From assembly GCA_903865895.1 (NCBI GenBank), contig CAIPLM010000239.1, positions 1 to 36,139 of the forward strand: DNA of 36,139 nucleotides, written 5' to 3'. This DNA comes from an uncultured Rhodospirillales bacterium. Lineage in GTDB: Bacteria > Pseudomonadota > Alphaproteobacteria > Acetobacterales > Acetobacteraceae. Both the position numbers and the translations under genes were made by a program. The notes under the pieces were generated by a model. The model was not told the DNA's origin. It saw only the letters and a program-made list of their open reading frames with translations, and did not search any database. Positions 15,775 through 24,042 of the stretch are shown one piece after another. Numbering within the stretch: position 1 is the first letter of the stretch; each line of letters opens with the position of its first letter.

Positions 15775-17778
15775 ATGACCCACTACGTCAGCATCACCGA
15801 GAATCTGTGGATCCCACTCGCCGACGGGCGCCGCCTCGCTGCCCGGCTCTGGCTGCCGGTGGGCAAGCCGGCGGCGGCGGTGCTGGAATACATGCCTTAC
15901 CGCAAGCGCGACGCGACGCGCACGCGTGATGAGCCGATCCATCACTGGCTGGCCCAGCATGGCTACGCTTCCATCCGGGTCGACATGGCGGGCTCCGGCG
16001 ATTCCGACGGCATTCTCGGCCAGGAATTCCTCCCCGCCGAGGCGAATGACGGGGTGGAGATCGTCGCCTGGATCGCCGCCCAGCCCTGGTGCAACGGCGA
16101 TGTCGCCATGCTCGGCAAGTCCTGGGGCGGGTTCGCCGGGCTGATGACGGCGATGCGGCAACCGCCGGCGCTGAAGGCGATCATCGTGGTGTGTGGCGGG
16201 GATGACCGCTACGACCAGTCCCTGCATTTCACCGGCGGCGCCATTCTCTGCGAAACGCTGTGGTGGTCGGACGCGATGATGCTGTTCAACGCCCGCCCGC
16301 CCGATCCGGCGATCTCGGGCGATGCGTGGATGGCGAAATGGCAGGCGCGGCTGGCCGCCAATCCGCCCTGGCTCGCCGAATGGCTCGAGCATCCCCACCG
16401 CGACGCCTTCTGGCAGCAGGGCTCGGTGAACGATCACCCCGGGCGCATCGGCTGCGCCGTGCTCGCGGTGGGCGGCTGGGCCGACTACATCTCGCGCAGC
16501 GTGCCGCGCGTGCTGTCCTATCTCGCCACGCCGCGCTGGGGCATCGCCGGCCCTTGGGGGCATCACTACCCGCAGGATGGCATTCCCGGCCCGGCGATCG
16601 GGTTTTTGCAGGAGGTCGATCGCTTCCTCGATACCGTGCTGACCAGCGGGCCGGGCTTCGCCGACACGCCGATGTTTCGCGCCTGGATCGCCGAATGGCA
16701 TCAGCCCGGCGCGATGCATGTCACGCAGTCCGGCCGATTCGTGGGGGAGGCCGAATGGCCCTCGCCGCATATCCAGCCCCGCGTGCTGCATCTCTGGCCG
16801 GGCGCTCTGGCGGAGGCGGCGGGCGCGGACGTCGCCCTGATGTATCGCGGCCCGCAGACGGTCGGGCTGTGCGCGCCGGAATGGCTGAGCCAGGGCGTCC
16901 CCGGCGAGGCGCCGATGGATCAACGCGCCGATGACGGGCAATCCCTCTGCTTCGAAAGCGCGCCCCTGGCCGAGCGGCTGGAAATCCTCGGCTCGGCGGT
17001 GCTGGAGATCGAGGTGAGCGTCGACCAGCCCGTCGCCCTGCTCGCCGCCCGGCTGTGTGCGGTGGCGGCGGATGGCGCCTCGCTGCTGGTGGCCCGCGGC
17101 ATCCTCAACCTCCCCCATCGCGAGAGCAGCGAACACCCGGCGCCGATGGTGCCAGGCCAGCGAACGCGCATCCGCCTCACGCTGCCCGAGACAGGCTACG
17201 CCTTCGCGCCCGGCCAGCGCATCCGCATCGCGCTCTCCACCGCGTACTGGCCGATCGTCTGGCCCAGCCCGGCCCCGGTGACCCTCACGCTGCACACCGG
17301 CGCGAGCCGCCTCACCCTGCCCGTCCGCCCACCCCGCCCGGAGGACGCGGCGCTGCGCCCCTTCGATCCGCCCGAAGCGGGGCCATCCACCCCCATCACC
17401 ATCCTGGAGCCGAGCCGCCTCGCCCGGCGCATCACCCACGACATCCTCACCGGTGAACACGTGCTGGAAGTCGAGGGCGATGGCGGCTTCCTCGGACCCG
17501 GCCGCCGCTTCCGCCTCGATGAGACCGGCACCATCCAGGGCCACACCATCCGCAAACGCTGCGCCATCCGTGCCGATGATCCGCTCTCCGCCAATTTCAG
17601 CATCGCGCAAACCATGGAGTTCGAACGCGGCGATTGGCGGGTGACGCTGGAGACCGGCACCCGCCTGACCTGCACCGCGGATACCTTCCACCTCACCGCA
17701 ACCGCCCGCGCCACCAGCGGCGGCGTGGTGGTGGATGAGCGGCGCTGGGAGAAGACGGCACCACGGCTGCTGGTATAG
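15775..17778 (+). CDS. CocE/NonD family hydrolase (S15 acyl esterase/peptidase)
   Basis: This is a 667-residue serine hydrolase of the cocaine esterase/X-Pro dipeptidyl-peptidase group. The alpha/beta-hydrolase core comes first: EYMPYRKRD, then SIRVDMAGSGDSDG, then the nucleophile elbow GKSWGG with Ser116. A helical cap follows, and the last 250 residues form the PepX_C jelly-roll domain. No signal peptide is visible, so it is probably cytoplasmic. Family members hydrolyse esters, amides or beta-lactam-like acyl groups. The ATG at 15775 is 27 bases after the kinase stop. The next gene is 63 bases on, so it may be read in the same transcript. Confidence 0.9.
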   Translation: MTHYVSITENLWIPLADGRRLAARLWLPVGKPAAAVLEYMPYRKRDATRTRDEPIHHWLAQHGYASIRVDMAGSGDSDGILGQEFLPAEANDGVEIVAWIAAQPWCNGDVAMLGKSWGGFAGLMTAMRQPPALKAIIVVCGGDDRYDQSLHFTGGAILCETLWWSDAMMLFNARPPDPAISGDAWMAKWQARLAANPPWLAEWLEHPHRDAFWQQGSVNDHPGRIGCAVLAVGGWADYISRSVPRVLSYLATPRWGIAGPWGHHYPQDGIPGPAIGFLQEVDRFLDTVLTSGPGFADTPMFRAWIAEWHQPGAMHVTQSGRFVGEAEWPSPHIQPRVLHLWPGALAEAAGADVALMYRGPQTVGLCAPEWLSQGVPGEAPMDQRADDGQSLCFESAPLAERLEILGSAVLEIEVSVDQPVALLAARLCAVAADGASLLVARGILNLPHRESSEHPAPMVPGQRTRIRLTLPETGYAFAPGQRIRIALSTAYWPIVWPSPAPVTLTLHTGASRLTLPVRPPRPEDAALRPFDPPEAGPSTPITILEPSRLARRITHDILTGEHVLEVEGDGGFLGPGRRFRLDETGTIQGHTIRKRCAIRADDPLSANFSIAQTMEFERGDWRVTLETGTRLTCTADTFHLTATARATSGGVVVDERRWEKTAPRLLV

Positions 17779-17841
17779 CCCGCCACCCGTCTTGACGCCG
17801 ACCGCCTGTCCGGCCGAGGTTCGCGCAGGGGAGAAATATGC

Positions 17842-19545
17842 ATGGACTTCGATACTGTGATCGTCGGCGGCGGCTCGGCCGGCTGTGTGCTCGCCAACCG
17901 GCTCTCGGCGCAATCCAACCGCCGCGTGCTGCTGCTCGAAGCCGGCATGGATACGCCCGATGGCCGCGTGCCGGACCAGCTGCTCGACAGCCGTTCGGCG
18001 GTGGCGATCCGCGATCCCCGCTTTACCTGGACCGATCTGCGCGTCACCACCGAGGCCATGCCGGGCAACGACCCGGACGCCCCACGCCCCCGGCTCAACC
18101 GCTATGAGCAGGCCCGCGTGATGGGTGGCGGCTCCTCCATCAACGGCCAGCTCGCCAATCGTGGCTCGCCCGGCGATTACGACGAGTGGGACGGCAGGGG
18201 GGCTTCCGGCTGGAAATGGGAGACGGTGCTGCCGTATTTCCGCAAGGTCGAACGCGACATGGATTTCACCGGCCCGCTGCATGGCAGTGACGGCCGCATC
18301 ATGGTCCGGCGTATTTTCCCGGAGAACTGGCCCCCCGCGGCGGTGGCCTATGGCGAGGCGTTCAAGGCGGCCGGCTGGGAGTATCTGGAGGACCAGAACG
18401 GCGAGTTCCGCGACGGCTACTTCCCGCTCACCATGTCCAACGTCTACGAACGCCGGGTCTCCGCCGCCACCGGCTATCTCGGCCCGGCCGTGCGTGCCCG
18501 GCCGAACCTGACCATCCAGGGCGACACGCGGGTGAAGGAGCTGCTGTTCGAGGACCGCGTCTGCGTCGGCGTGGTGGCCGTGCATGGCGGCCGCGAGCAG
18601 ATTTTCCGCGCCCGCGAAACCATCCTCTCCTGCGGCGCCATCCATTCGCCGGCCATGCTGCTGCGCGCCGGCATCGGCCCGGCCCAGCATCTCCGCGACA
18701 TGGGGATCGAAGTGCGCCATGCGCTCCCCGGCGTCGGGCGGCGGCTGATGGACCATCCCTCCATATCCGTCGCCGCCTATCTCAAGCCGCATATGCGCGA
18801 GAATCAATGGACCCAGCGCACCACCGTGATGGGCCTGCGTTTCTCCTCCGGCCTGCCTGATGCGCGTCCGGGCGACATGGCGATGAACCTCTCGCACCAC
18901 TCCTCCTGGCACGCGATCGGCAAGCGGCTGGCGGCCAGCACCATCTGGGTGAACCAGACCTTCTCCGCCGGGGGACAGGTGCAGCTCGAATCGCGGGACT
19001 GGCAGGCCGAGCCGCGGGTGGATTTCAACCTGCTGTCCGACCAGCGGGACGCCGTTCGCCTGGTCGCCGCCTTCCGCAAGCTGGCGGACCTGCACAAATC
19101 CCCCCCGCTCGACAGCGTGGCCTACGACCTCTTCCCCTCCTCCTTCACCGACAAGATCCGCAACGTCAGCGCGGTGACGGCGAAGAACAAGCTGCTGACC
19201 GATCTCGGCGCCATGCTGCTCGACGGCCCCGGCCCCCTGCGGCGCTTCATGCTGCGCAATTTCGTCATGGAGGGCGCATCGGCCGAGCGGGCGATGCATG
19301 ACGAGGAGGTGCTGGAGGCCCATATCCGCCGCTCCACCGTCGGCGTCTGGCATTGTTCCTGCTCCAACCGCATGGGCAGCGCGGATGACCCGATGGCGGT
19401 GACCGACAACGAAGGCCGGGTGCACGGCATGGGCGGCCTTCGCGTGGTCGATGCCTCGATTTTCCCGGTGATTCCTTGCGCGAACACCAATTTCCCGACC
19501 ATGATGGTGGCCGAGAAAATAGCCGACATGATCGTCAACGGCTGA
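17842..19545 (+). CDS. GMC-family oxidoreductase, choline dehydrogenase-like
   Basis: This is an FAD enzyme of the glucose-methanol-choline family (567 residues) of the soluble choline/alcohol dehydrogenase branch, distinct from the two gluconate-dehydrogenase-like copies to the left. The FAD motif GGGSAGCVLA is at 9-18. The GMC signature region is MGGGSSINGQLANRG, and ILSCGAIHSPAMLLRAGIG is the second signature. The catalytic histidine is in VWHCSCSNRMG, and the C-terminal ANTNFPTMMVAEKIA closes the active site. AGGGGAG precedes the ATG at 17842; an ATG at 17838 is in another frame. Two amidohydrolase genes follow 12 and 27 bases apart, suggesting oxidation of an alcohol followed by hydrolysis or decarboxylation. 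Confidence 0.92.
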   Translation: MDFDTVIVGGGSAGCVLANRLSAQSNRRVLLLEAGMDTPDGRVPDQLLDSRSAVAIRDPRFTWTDLRVTTEAMPGNDPDAPRPRLNRYEQARVMGGGSSINGQLANRGSPGDYDEWDGRGASGWKWETVLPYFRKVERDMDFTGPLHGSDGRIMVRRIFPENWPPAAVAYGEAFKAAGWEYLEDQNGEFRDGYFPLTMSNVYERRVSAATGYLGPAVRARPNLTIQGDTRVKELLFEDRVCVGVVAVHGGREQIFRARETILSCGAIHSPAMLLRAGIGPAQHLRDMGIEVRHALPGVGRRLMDHPSISVAAYLKPHMRENQWTQRTTVMGLRFSSGLPDARPGDMAMNLSHHSSWHAIGKRLAASTIWVNQTFSAGGQVQLESRDWQAEPRVDFNLLSDQRDAVRLVAAFRKLADLHKSPPLDSVAYDLFPSSFTDKIRNVSAVTAKNKLLTDLGAMLLDGPGPLRRFMLRNFVMEGASAERAMHDEEVLEAHIRRSTVGVWHCSCSNRMGSADDPMAVTDNEGRVHGMGGLRVVDASIFPVIPCANTNFPTMMVAEKIADMIVNG

Positions 19546-19557
19546 GGACGCCCAAAC

Positions 19558-20625
19558 GTGACCCACGCCCCGCAAGGCGCTATCGACTGCGACATCCACC
19601 CGGCCCTCCCGTCGGTGAAGCTGCTGCTGCCCCATCTCGACGAGTACTGGCGCGAGCATATCCTGCGCCGGGGGCTGGAGCGCGACAGTTTCGAGACGCT
19701 GACCTCCCCCACCCTTGCGCCGCTCAACGCCCGGCCGGACTGGACGCCGGCGGCCGATCAGGTGGAGACGCTCCGCGCCCATGTGCTCGACCGCGCCAAG
19801 CCCGAATTCGCCATCTGCAACGTCATCCACGGCGCGCAGATGATGATGAGCGAGGACCTTTCGGCCGCCCTGTGCCGGGCGATCAACAACTGGCTGGCCA
19901 AGGAATGGCTGGACCGTGACCCCCGGCTGCGTGCCTCCATCGTGGTGCCCATCCACTCGCCCGATCTCGCGGCCGAGGAGATCGACCGCATGGCCGAGGA
20001 CAAGCGCTTCGTCCAGGTCCTGCTGCTCTCCATGGCCGAACTCCCGCTCGGCCGGCGGCAGAACTGGCCGATCTACCGGGCGGCCGAACGCCACGGGCTG
20101 CCGATCGGCATCCACGCCGGCTCCTCTTTCCGCCACCCCCTGTCCGCCGTCGGCTGGGGCTCCACCTACCTCGAGGACTACATCTCCTATTCCCAGGGCA
20201 TGGCCGGCGCGCTCGACAGCCTGGTGGTCGAGGGCGTGTTCCACCGGTTCCCCAATCTCAAGGCGGTGCTGATCGAATCCGGCGTCGCCTGGCATCCGGC
20301 GGCGATGTGGCGGCTCGACAAGACCTGGCGTGGCGTCCGCGCTGAGACCCCCTGGCTGACGCGCATGCCGAGCTCCATCGTGCGCGACCATGTGCGGATG
20401 ACCGCCCAGCCCTTCGACGCCCCGCCCGACCAGAAAAGCCTCGATCGCCTGCTCGACCAGCTCGGTGGCGATGACATCCTGCTCTACGCGTCGGACTATC
20501 CGCACTGGCACCATGACGATCATGACGCGCTGCCCGACGGGCTGCCGGCCGATCTCGTGCGGAAAATCTGCTTCGACAATCCGCTCGCCACCTATCCCCG
20601 CCTCGCCGTCCCCGCTACCGCCTGA
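19558..20625 (+). CDS. Amidohydrolase family protein, DCDIHP subgroup, copy 1
   Basis: This is a 355-residue TIM-barrel amidohydrolase_2 protein. The first metal motif is DxH (in AIDCDIHPALPS), the middle histidine is in GIHAGSSFRHP, and the C-terminal aspartate is in YASDYPHWHHDD. The same signature blocks recur in the products at 20653-21762 and 27360-28469, so the window has three members of one subgroup. Relatives act as decarboxylases or hydrolases of cyclic or aromatic acids. Start is GTG at 19558; no ATG in frame gives the full N-terminal strand. It sits 12 bases after the GMC gene. Confidence 0.88.
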   Translation: MTHAPQGAIDCDIHPALPSVKLLLPHLDEYWREHILRRGLERDSFETLTSPTLAPLNARPDWTPAADQVETLRAHVLDRAKPEFAICNVIHGAQMMMSEDLSAALCRAINNWLAKEWLDRDPRLRASIVVPIHSPDLAAEEIDRMAEDKRFVQVLLLSMAELPLGRRQNWPIYRAAERHGLPIGIHAGSSFRHPLSAVGWGSTYLEDYISYSQGMAGALDSLVVEGVFHRFPNLKAVLIESGVAWHPAAMWRLDKTWRGVRAETPWLTRMPSSIVRDHVRMTAQPFDAPPDQKSLDRLLDQLGGDDILLYASDYPHWHHDDHDALPDGLPADLVRKICFDNPLATYPRLAVPATA

Positions 20626-20652
20626 CACGCCACCGCCTGACCGGAGGGAACC

Positions 20653-21762
20653 ATGAACGTCACCCTGCAGAACCCGCGCATCGATCGCCCCGGCCAAGCC
20701 CATCTCGGCTACGTCGATTGCGACGTCCACCCGATGGTGAAGTCGGGCGCCGACTTTGATCCCTTCCTCTCCGCACGCTGGATCGAGCACCGCAAGACCA
20801 TCGGCGCCCGTCCCCGCCAGGGCCTCTCCCGCGCCACCGCCTATCCCCGCATGTCCCCCGGCGTCGGCCAGCGGATGGACGCCTGGCCGAAAGACGGAGG
20901 GTTGCCGGGCTCCGACCTCAAGCTGATGCAGGAACAGCTGCTCGACCTGTTCGACGTGTCGCACGGCCTGCTCGCCCCGCTCGTCGGCGGCCACTCGGCC
21001 GAGCGCAACGTGCATTACGCCGCCGCCATGGCGACGGCCGTCAATGAGTGGCAGCTCGCCACCTTCGTCGATCCCGAGCCCCGCCTCAAAGGCGCGGTGC
21101 AGATCACCATCGAGAACGAGGCCGCCGCCATCGCCGAGATCGAGAAGCGCGCCGGCGATCGCCGCTTCGTCCAGGTCAACATCGCGCCCCGCTCCATCGA
21201 ACCCCTCGGCCGCCACCGCTACCGCAAGATCCTCGCCGCCTGCGCCGCGGCCGGCCTGCCGATCTCGCTCCACCTCGGCGGCACCTCGGGCCACCCCTCC
21301 ACCGGCGGCGGCTGGCCGAGCTACTATCACGAGGAGCACCCCTCCTACGTGCAGTCGATGCAGACGCTGGTGATCTCGCTGATCTGCGAAGGCACCTTCG
21401 ACGACATCCCCAACCTCGACGTTGTGCTGGTCGAGGGCGGCTTCGCCTGGTGGCCCTCGCTCGCCTGGCGGATGGACAAGCACTGGAAGCGCCTGCAAGC
21501 CGAGGCCAACCTCAAGCGCGCCCCTTCCGAATACCTCCGCGAGCGCTTCTGGGTCACCACCCAGCCGATCGAGGAACCCCCCGTCGCCTCCGACATGCTC
21601 GGCCTCATCGAGCAGATCGGCCCGGACCGCATCATGTTCTCGACGGACTACCCCCATTGGGACCAGGACGACCCGCGCTACGCCTTCAAGGTGAAGCTCC
21701 CCGATGACTGGGCGCGCATGATCTACCGCGACAACGCCAAGGCCCTGTACCGACTCTCATGA
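20653..21762 (+). CDS. Amidohydrolase family protein, DCDIHP subgroup, copy 2
   Basis: This is a 369-residue metal-dependent hydrolase/decarboxylase of the amidohydrolase_2 group. Its motifs are VDCDVHPMVKSG (DxH), SLHLGGTSGHPSTGGGWPSY and FSTDYPHWDQDDP. It matches the product at 27360-28469 in length and in block order (for example GWPSYYxEE and FAWWPSLAWRxDK) more closely than the 355-residue neighbour. A GGAGG site precedes the ATG at 20653. Its stop overlaps the Rieske ferredoxin start by four bases (ATGA), so the two proteins are made together. This suggests that a Rieske-dependent oxygenation or electron-transfer step and this hydrolase belong to one pathway. Confidence 0.9.
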   Translation: MNVTLQNPRIDRPGQAHLGYVDCDVHPMVKSGADFDPFLSARWIEHRKTIGARPRQGLSRATAYPRMSPGVGQRMDAWPKDGGLPGSDLKLMQEQLLDLFDVSHGLLAPLVGGHSAERNVHYAAAMATAVNEWQLATFVDPEPRLKGAVQITIENEAAAIAEIEKRAGDRRFVQVNIAPRSIEPLGRHRYRKILAACAAAGLPISLHLGGTSGHPSTGGGWPSYYHEEHPSYVQSMQTLVISLICEGTFDDIPNLDVVLVEGGFAWWPSLAWRMDKHWKRLQAEANLKRAPSEYLRERFWVTTQPIEEPPVASDMLGLIEQIGPDRIMFSTDYPHWDQDDPRYAFKVKLPDDWARMIYRDNAKALYRLS

Positions 21763-22172
21763 GCAAACACGTCGTCGCATCTGTCGCCGAAATCCCCCCC
21801 GGCGGCCGCAAGATCGTCACCGTCCGCGGCCGCTCCATCGGCGTCTTCAACCTCGGCGGCGAATTCTTCGCCCTCATAAACCGCTGCCCGCACCAGGGCG
21901 CCGTGCTCTGCGAGGGCGAGGTGGTCAGCCGCCTCATCTCGGACGGGCCGGGCGACTACAAGCTCGGCGAGGCCGGGGAGATGATCCGCTGCCCCTGGCA
22001 TTGCTGGGAGTTCGACATCCGCACCGGCCAGTCCTGGTGTGACCCGGAAAGCATGCAGGCCCGCATGTACAACGTCTCCGTCGAGCACGGTGAGGAGCTC
22101 GCCAAAGGTCCGCTGGTGGCGGAAACCGTGGCGGTCTCGGTCGAGCAGGACTACGTCGTCGTCGAAATGTAG
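21759..22172 (+). CDS. Rieske [2Fe-2S] ferredoxin-like protein
   Basis: This is a small (137 residues) soluble Rieske protein. Cluster ligands are Cys43/His45 in NRCPHQG and Cys78/His81 in CPWHCWEFD. The spacing between the boxes is longer than in minimal Rieske ferredoxins because of an insert, ISDGPGDYKLGEAGE. There is no catalytic iron domain, so it is not an oxygenase alpha subunit. It would carry electrons for an oxygenase or another redox partner. No ring-hydroxylating oxygenase or reductase gene was found in the window. It overlaps the upstream amidohydrolase by four bases and lies 3 bases before the dehalogenase-like gene. Confidence 0.92.
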   Translation: MSKHVVASVAEIPPGGRKIVTVRGRSIGVFNLGGEFFALINRCPHQGAVLCEGEVVSRLISDGPGDYKLGEAGEMIRCPWHCWEFDIRTGQSWCDPESMQARMYNVSVEHGEELAKGPLVAETVAVSVEQDYVVVEM

Positions 22173-22175
22173 AAG

Positions 22176-23069
22176 GTGAGCAGCTTCTTCCCCGGCTTCA
22201 CCCTCACCGAAATCCCGGTTCCCGGCGGCCATATCCGCCTGCGCCATGCCGGCTCCGGCCCACCGCTCCTGCTGCTGCACGGCAACCCGCAGACCCACGC
22301 GATGTGGCACAAGGTCGCGCCCATCCTGGCCGCGCGCTTCACCGTCATCTGCCCCGATCTGCGCGGCTATGGCGGCAGCTTCAAGCCCCCCGCCAGCGCC
22401 GACCACGCCGCCTATTCCAAGCGCGCCATGGCCGGCGACATGGTCACCGTCATGAAAGCCCTCGGCCACCGACGCTTCGCCGTGATCGCGCATGACCGTG
22501 GCGCCCGCGTCGCCCACCGCATGGCGCTCGACCACCCCGAAGCTGTCGCCCGCCTGGCCGTGCTCGACATCATCCCCACCATCGAGCATTTCGAGCGCGC
22601 GGATATGGCGTTCGGCCTCGGCTACTACCACTGGTTCTGGTTCGCCCAGCCCCACCCCTTCCCGGAGACCATCATCTCCGCCGCGCCCGACGCCTGGTTC
22701 CGCGCCCATACCAGCCGCGAGGCCAAGGACGAAACCTTCTTCCACCCCGAGGCCCTCGCCGACTACCTCGCCGCCGCCCGCCAGCCCGACACCATCATCG
22801 GCATGTGCGAGGACTACCGCGCGGCGGCCACCATCGATCTGGCGCATGACCGCGAAAGCCGCGCCGCCGGCCAGCGCATCGGCTGCCCGCTGCTGGTGCT
22901 GTGGGGCAGCAAGGGCAAGATCGGCGTGTGGTACACCCCGCTGGCGATCTGGCGCCGCTACACCGATGGCCCGCTCACCGGCGCCGAACTCCCATCCGGC
23001 CACTATCTCGCCGAGGAAGCGCCGGAGTCTGTCCTGGCACGGCTTGAGCCCTTCATGGATGGCTATTGA
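22176..23069 (+). CDS. Alpha/beta hydrolase, haloacetate (fluoroacetate) dehalogenase-like
   Basis: This is a 297-residue alpha/beta hydrolase that closely follows the fluoroacetate dehalogenase pattern. The nucleophile elbow is HDRGARVAHRMALDHP with Asp107, and Arg108 and Arg111 are in the carboxylate-binding positions. Asp131 is in VLDIIPT, the halide-binding His152-Trp153 in YYHWFW, Tyr214 in CEDYRAAATID, and catalytic His276 in SGHYLAEEAPE. All residues known to be needed for C-F or C-Cl cleavage of 2-haloacetates are in place. Start is GTG at 22176, just after the Rieske stop. A true haloacid or another small acid substrate cannot be told apart by sequence alone. It is the last gene of the long plus-strand array. 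Confidence 0.9.
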   Translation: MSSFFPGFTLTEIPVPGGHIRLRHAGSGPPLLLLHGNPQTHAMWHKVAPILAARFTVICPDLRGYGGSFKPPASADHAAYSKRAMAGDMVTVMKALGHRRFAVIAHDRGARVAHRMALDHPEAVARLAVLDIIPTIEHFERADMAFGLGYYHWFWFAQPHPFPETIISAAPDAWFRAHTSREAKDETFFHPEALADYLAAARQPDTIIGMCEDYRAAATIDLAHDRESRAAGQRIGCPLLVLWGSKGKIGVWYTPLAIWRRYTDGPLTGAELPSGHYLAEEAPESVLARLEPFMDGY

Positions 23070-23072
23070 TTT

Positions 23073-23495
23073 CTATATCGTAACAATAAAGGCGTGCGAA
23101 AACGCCCCCCGGAAGGGGCGTTCCACCCCCAAGCCCGGCGGCGGCGCGCGGCCCCGCAGCGCCGGCAGAATCGCCGGAATCATCATCGCGGACATCGTCG
23201 CCACCGCTGCCCGCGCCGCCAGCGCGCCGGCCACGCGGACGCGCCCGTGCGACTCCACCCCGTCATCTCCCGCCACCATCCCCGCCTCCGCCGGCGCCAT
23301 CAGCGCCGCCGTCAACAAGGCGACATAGCGCTCGATATCCGCCAGCCCCCGCGCATGCATCCGCCGCACCGGATGGCGCGGCGACAGCCCCGAGACATCC
23401 CCGAACACCGCATCCAGAATCGCGCGCAGCACCGCCCCGATCGCTTGCGCGAGGGCGGCCGCGAGGGCCTGGTGATGGGTGGGGGCGGGCGACAT
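23073..23495 (-). CDS. Hypothetical small protein, alanine-rich
   Basis: This is a 140-residue open frame on the minus strand; the family is not recognised. It is supported by a good ribosome site: AGGAG lies ten bases before the ATG at 23495. The first half (HHQALAAALAQAIGAVLRAIL) looks like an amphipathic or hydrophobic helix. The middle (ALAARAAVATMSAMMIPAIL) could be a membrane segment. The stop is only 4 bases from the stop of the convergent dehalogenase-like gene, and the last codons run through a GC hairpin at 23101-23122. Codon use resembles that of the neighbours. It could be a spurious frame in GC-rich DNA, so confidence is moderate. Confidence 0.5.
   Translation of the reverse strand: MSPAPTHHQALAAALAQAIGAVLRAILDAVFGDVSGLSPRHPVRRMHARGLADIERYVALLTAALMAPAEAGMVAGDDGVESHGRVRVAGALAARAAVATMSAMMIPAILPALRGRAPPPGLGVERPFRGAFSHAFIVTI
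23101..23122. terminator. Perfect 8-bp GC hairpin (candidate terminator)
   Basis: AACGCCCC pairs with GGGGCGTT around CCGGAA. On the minus strand the stem is followed by TTTT-like bases (GGGGCGTTTTCGC), on the plus strand by no T run. It lies 32 bases after the dehalogenase stop and within the last codons of the convergent hypothetical gene. Confidence 0.4.
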
Positions 23496-23799
23496 GGCGG
23501 CGTGTTCTCCTGGTTGCTCCCGCCAATATGGCGGAATGGCATCGCGAAAACAAGCTCTTTTTCTCCATTAAACAAAAATAAATCCTATTGACGCGACTTT
23601 TTCCACGCCCCCGCCATTGACGGTGCGGCCGCCACCCTCACCGCCGGCACCGTCCAGTCCGCCGACCCCGGCGGCTGGGGCGGGTGGGGCGGGCCGCCTT
23701 CCGCCCGCGACACACGGCGCTGCGTCGATATGCCGTGTTGATACATTGTTTACACAGGCACCCCGCGCGCGGCTGCTTGGGGCGAAAGCGAGGTGTGCG
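23496..23799. other. Intergenic region between hypothetical gene and mazE
   Basis: No gene was found in these 304 bases. The part from 23545 to 23600 is AT-rich for this genome and probably holds the promoter of the minus-strand hypothetical gene (TTTAAT-like -10 on that strand). A small inverted repeat, CCGCCA-ATA-TGGCGG, is at 23520-23534. Near mazE, 23736-23757 (GTTGATACATTGTTTACACA region) is again AT-rich and is the likely mazE promoter and operator zone. The centre is GC-rich low-complexity sequence. Confidence 0.5.
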
Positions 23800-24042
23800 A
23801 TGCGCGTGGTCATCAAGAAATGGGGCAACAGCGCCGCGGTACGCTTGCCGGCCGCGGTGATGACCGCCTGTCGCCTGTCGATGGATCAGCCGGTCGAGGT
23901 CCGCGAGGAAGGCGGGCGCGTCGTGATCGAGCCGATCCGCGAGGACGCCTATGATCTCGCGGTCTTGATGGCGGGGATCAGCGACGAGAACCGGCATGAT
24001 GCGGTCGAGACCGGCGGCCCCATGGGGCGCGAGGCCTGGTGA
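23800..24042 (+). CDS. mazE: MazE-like antitoxin (AbrB/SpoVT fold)
   Basis: This is an 80-residue antitoxin. The N-terminal DNA-binding swapped-hairpin domain carries the family motif KKWGNSAAVRLPAAVM, followed by VEVREEGGRVVIEPI. The acidic C-terminal tail (about 50-80) would wrap around the MazF toxin. The ATG at 23800 has GAGGTG upstream; the frame extends back to 23617 but the extra sequence is GC-rich low complexity. The stop overlaps a GTG (GTGA) that begins the toxin frame, as expected of a toxin-antitoxin pair. Because the toxin frame is interrupted, this antitoxin may now be an orphan acting only as a DNA-binding protein. Confidence 0.88.
   Translation: MRVVIKKWGNSAAVRLPAAVMTACRLSMDQPVEVREEGGRVVIEPIREDAYDLAVLMAGISDENRHDAVETGGPMGREAW

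Noticed and set aside
14368-21657. A 2429-codon open frame on the minus strand across six or more genes
   Set aside because: It is antisense to recognised genes (kinase, hydrolase, GMC, amidohydrolases). Its translation is rich in Gly, Ala, Arg, His and Asp with no domain, and it arises from strong GC bias at the third codon position of the real genes.
23617-23799. Upstream extension of the mazE frame
   Set aside because: The extra residues are Pro/Ala low complexity and cover the likely promoter; the AbrB fold begins at ATG 23800.
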